Shown: positions 14,162-14,430 of the stretch, piece after piece
How positions within the stretch are numbered: position 1 is the stretch's first letter
Layout: each line of letters starts with the position of its first letter
From: Akkermansiaceae bacterium UBA4589
GTDB lineage: Bacteria > Verrucomicrobiota > Verrucomicrobiia > Verrucomicrobiales > Akkermansiaceae
Reading direction: 5' to 3'
Length of the DNA: 14,430 nucleotides
NCBI GenBank assembly: GCA_002387565.1
Contig: DGJT01000033.1
Span: 1 to 14,430, forward strand
Translations under genes and position numbers: made by a program
Notes under the pieces: model-generated
What the model was told of the DNA's origin: nothing
Database searches by the model: none
Seen by the model: only the letters and a program-made list of their open reading frames with translations

Positions 14162-14203
14162 CTCCTCCTAGTCTAGGAGGAGTACTCCTGCGAAAAGCAG
14201 GAG
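14162..14203. other. Two adjacent GC-rich stem-loops
   Basis: First hairpin: CTCCTCCTA (14162-14170), loop GTC, TAGGAGGAG (14174-14182). Second: CTCCTGC (14185-14191), loop GAAAA, GCAGGAG (14197-14203). GGAGG follows at 14204-14208. The arms share the CTCCT/AGGAG unit, so alternative pairings between the two hairpins and the trailing GGAGG are possible. They are GC-rich in an otherwise A/T-rich spacer and lack a T-run. They could be a regulatory leader of the next transcript or a repeat element; function unknown. Confidence 0.6.
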
Positions 14204-14384
14204 GGAGGTGGTATTAATTAAACAAACAATTAAGGCGTATAATTAAATCAACCTCGTCTTCGCCTCACACGCCTAGTCAGACGAAAAAATCTAAGCTACC
14301 AATTCCTTGGGGTTGATACTACTTGACGGCCGTAGCTAGATAACCCTTGTAGGTTTAAAGTATTTTTATTAATGTAGATAAAAT

Positions 14385-14430
14385 ATGCCTGGTGGATTCA
14401 ATTATCTTCACACTACACGACAAAAAATAG
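14385..14430 (+). CDS. Possible beginning of the next gene (truncated by window end)
   Basis: An ATG at 14385 opens a frame of 15 codons to the window edge, reading MPGGFNYLHTTRQKI. Its leader (GTAGATAAAAT) is A/T-rich and lacks a Shine-Dalgarno sequence, like the accepted starts in this window. I do not recognise the peptide, and it matches none of the ribosomal proteins expected here. The frame is too short to be sure it is coding. A small RNA gene could occupy the same stretch instead. Confidence 0.3.
   Translation, partial: MPGGFNYLHTTRQKI

Larger units (their letters stand above)
13971..14430. other. Intergenic region after secY
   Basis: About 460 nt without an established gene. It holds a long imperfect inverted repeat (14005-14042), a strong intrinsic terminator (14091-14125), two adjacent GC-rich stem-loops (14162-14203) and, at the very end, a short open frame starting at 14385. 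The usual next genes of this cluster (map, infA or rpmJ, rpsM, rpsK, rpoA, rplQ) are not visible. I found no tRNA cloverleaf. Confidence 0.8.

Noticed and set aside
14238..14243. TATAAT as a promoter -10 for the next gene
   Set aside because: No reasonable -35 at 16-18 nt upstream (TAATTA only), and such A/T hexamers are frequent in this spacer; possible but unsupported.
14255..14283. CGTCT/AGACG inverted repeat followed by six A as a terminator
   Set aside because: The stem is only 5 bp with a 19-nt loop, and the A-run is on the wrong side for termination in either direction.
14323..14328. TTGACG as a promoter -35
   Set aside because: No matching -10 at 15-19 nt downstream.

Overview
The window is one long ribosomal-protein operon on the + strand. 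It is the str operon (rpsL-rpsG-fusA) joined directly to the S10 and spc operons (rpsJ through secY). It holds 24 coding genes: the 3' end of rpsL, 22 complete genes recognised as translation or secretion core genes, and one complete gene I cannot name (5867-6628). All lie on the + strand with gaps of 5-64 nt and no overlaps. After secY comes about 460 nt without an established gene; it holds a strong intrinsic terminator and several other inverted repeats.

Organism. This is a bacterium of fairly low G+C. Three aspects of gene order point to the PVC group (Verrucomicrobiota, Chlamydiota and relatives): fusA is followed directly by rpsJ with no tuf between them, rplE is followed directly by rpsH with no rpsN, and rpsE is followed directly by rplO with no rpmD. 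From memory, chlamydiae share this arrangement. The SecY and S5 sequences look most like Verrucomicrobiota to me. That placement is an inference without database support. Translation signals are unusual: all starts are ATG, all 24 stops are TAA, and almost no start has a Shine-Dalgarno sequence. AT-rich leaders are used instead, and seven starts carry the same ATTATG context.

Layout. 1-2811: S12 (partial), S7, EF-G. 2834-5855: S10, L3, L4, L23, L2, S19. 5867-6628: the intruder, an exported coiled-coil protein with a small C-terminal beta-rich domain. 6644-9249: L22, S3, L16, L29, S17, L14, L24. 9314-12442: L5, S8, L6, L18, S5 (with a long low-complexity N-terminal extension), L15. 12495-13970: SecY. 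13971-14430: terminator, hairpins and perhaps the beginning of the next gene.

How the genes work together. Nearly everything here builds the 30S and 50S subunits or drives translocation (EF-G), and SecY is the channel for nascent exported and membrane proteins. The exception is the exported coiled-coil protein between rpsS and rplV. That adjacency is among the most conserved in bacterial genomes, and no ribosomal role for this protein is apparent. It is the observation most worth following up. The next most interesting features are the SD-poor translation signals and the structured DNA after secY.
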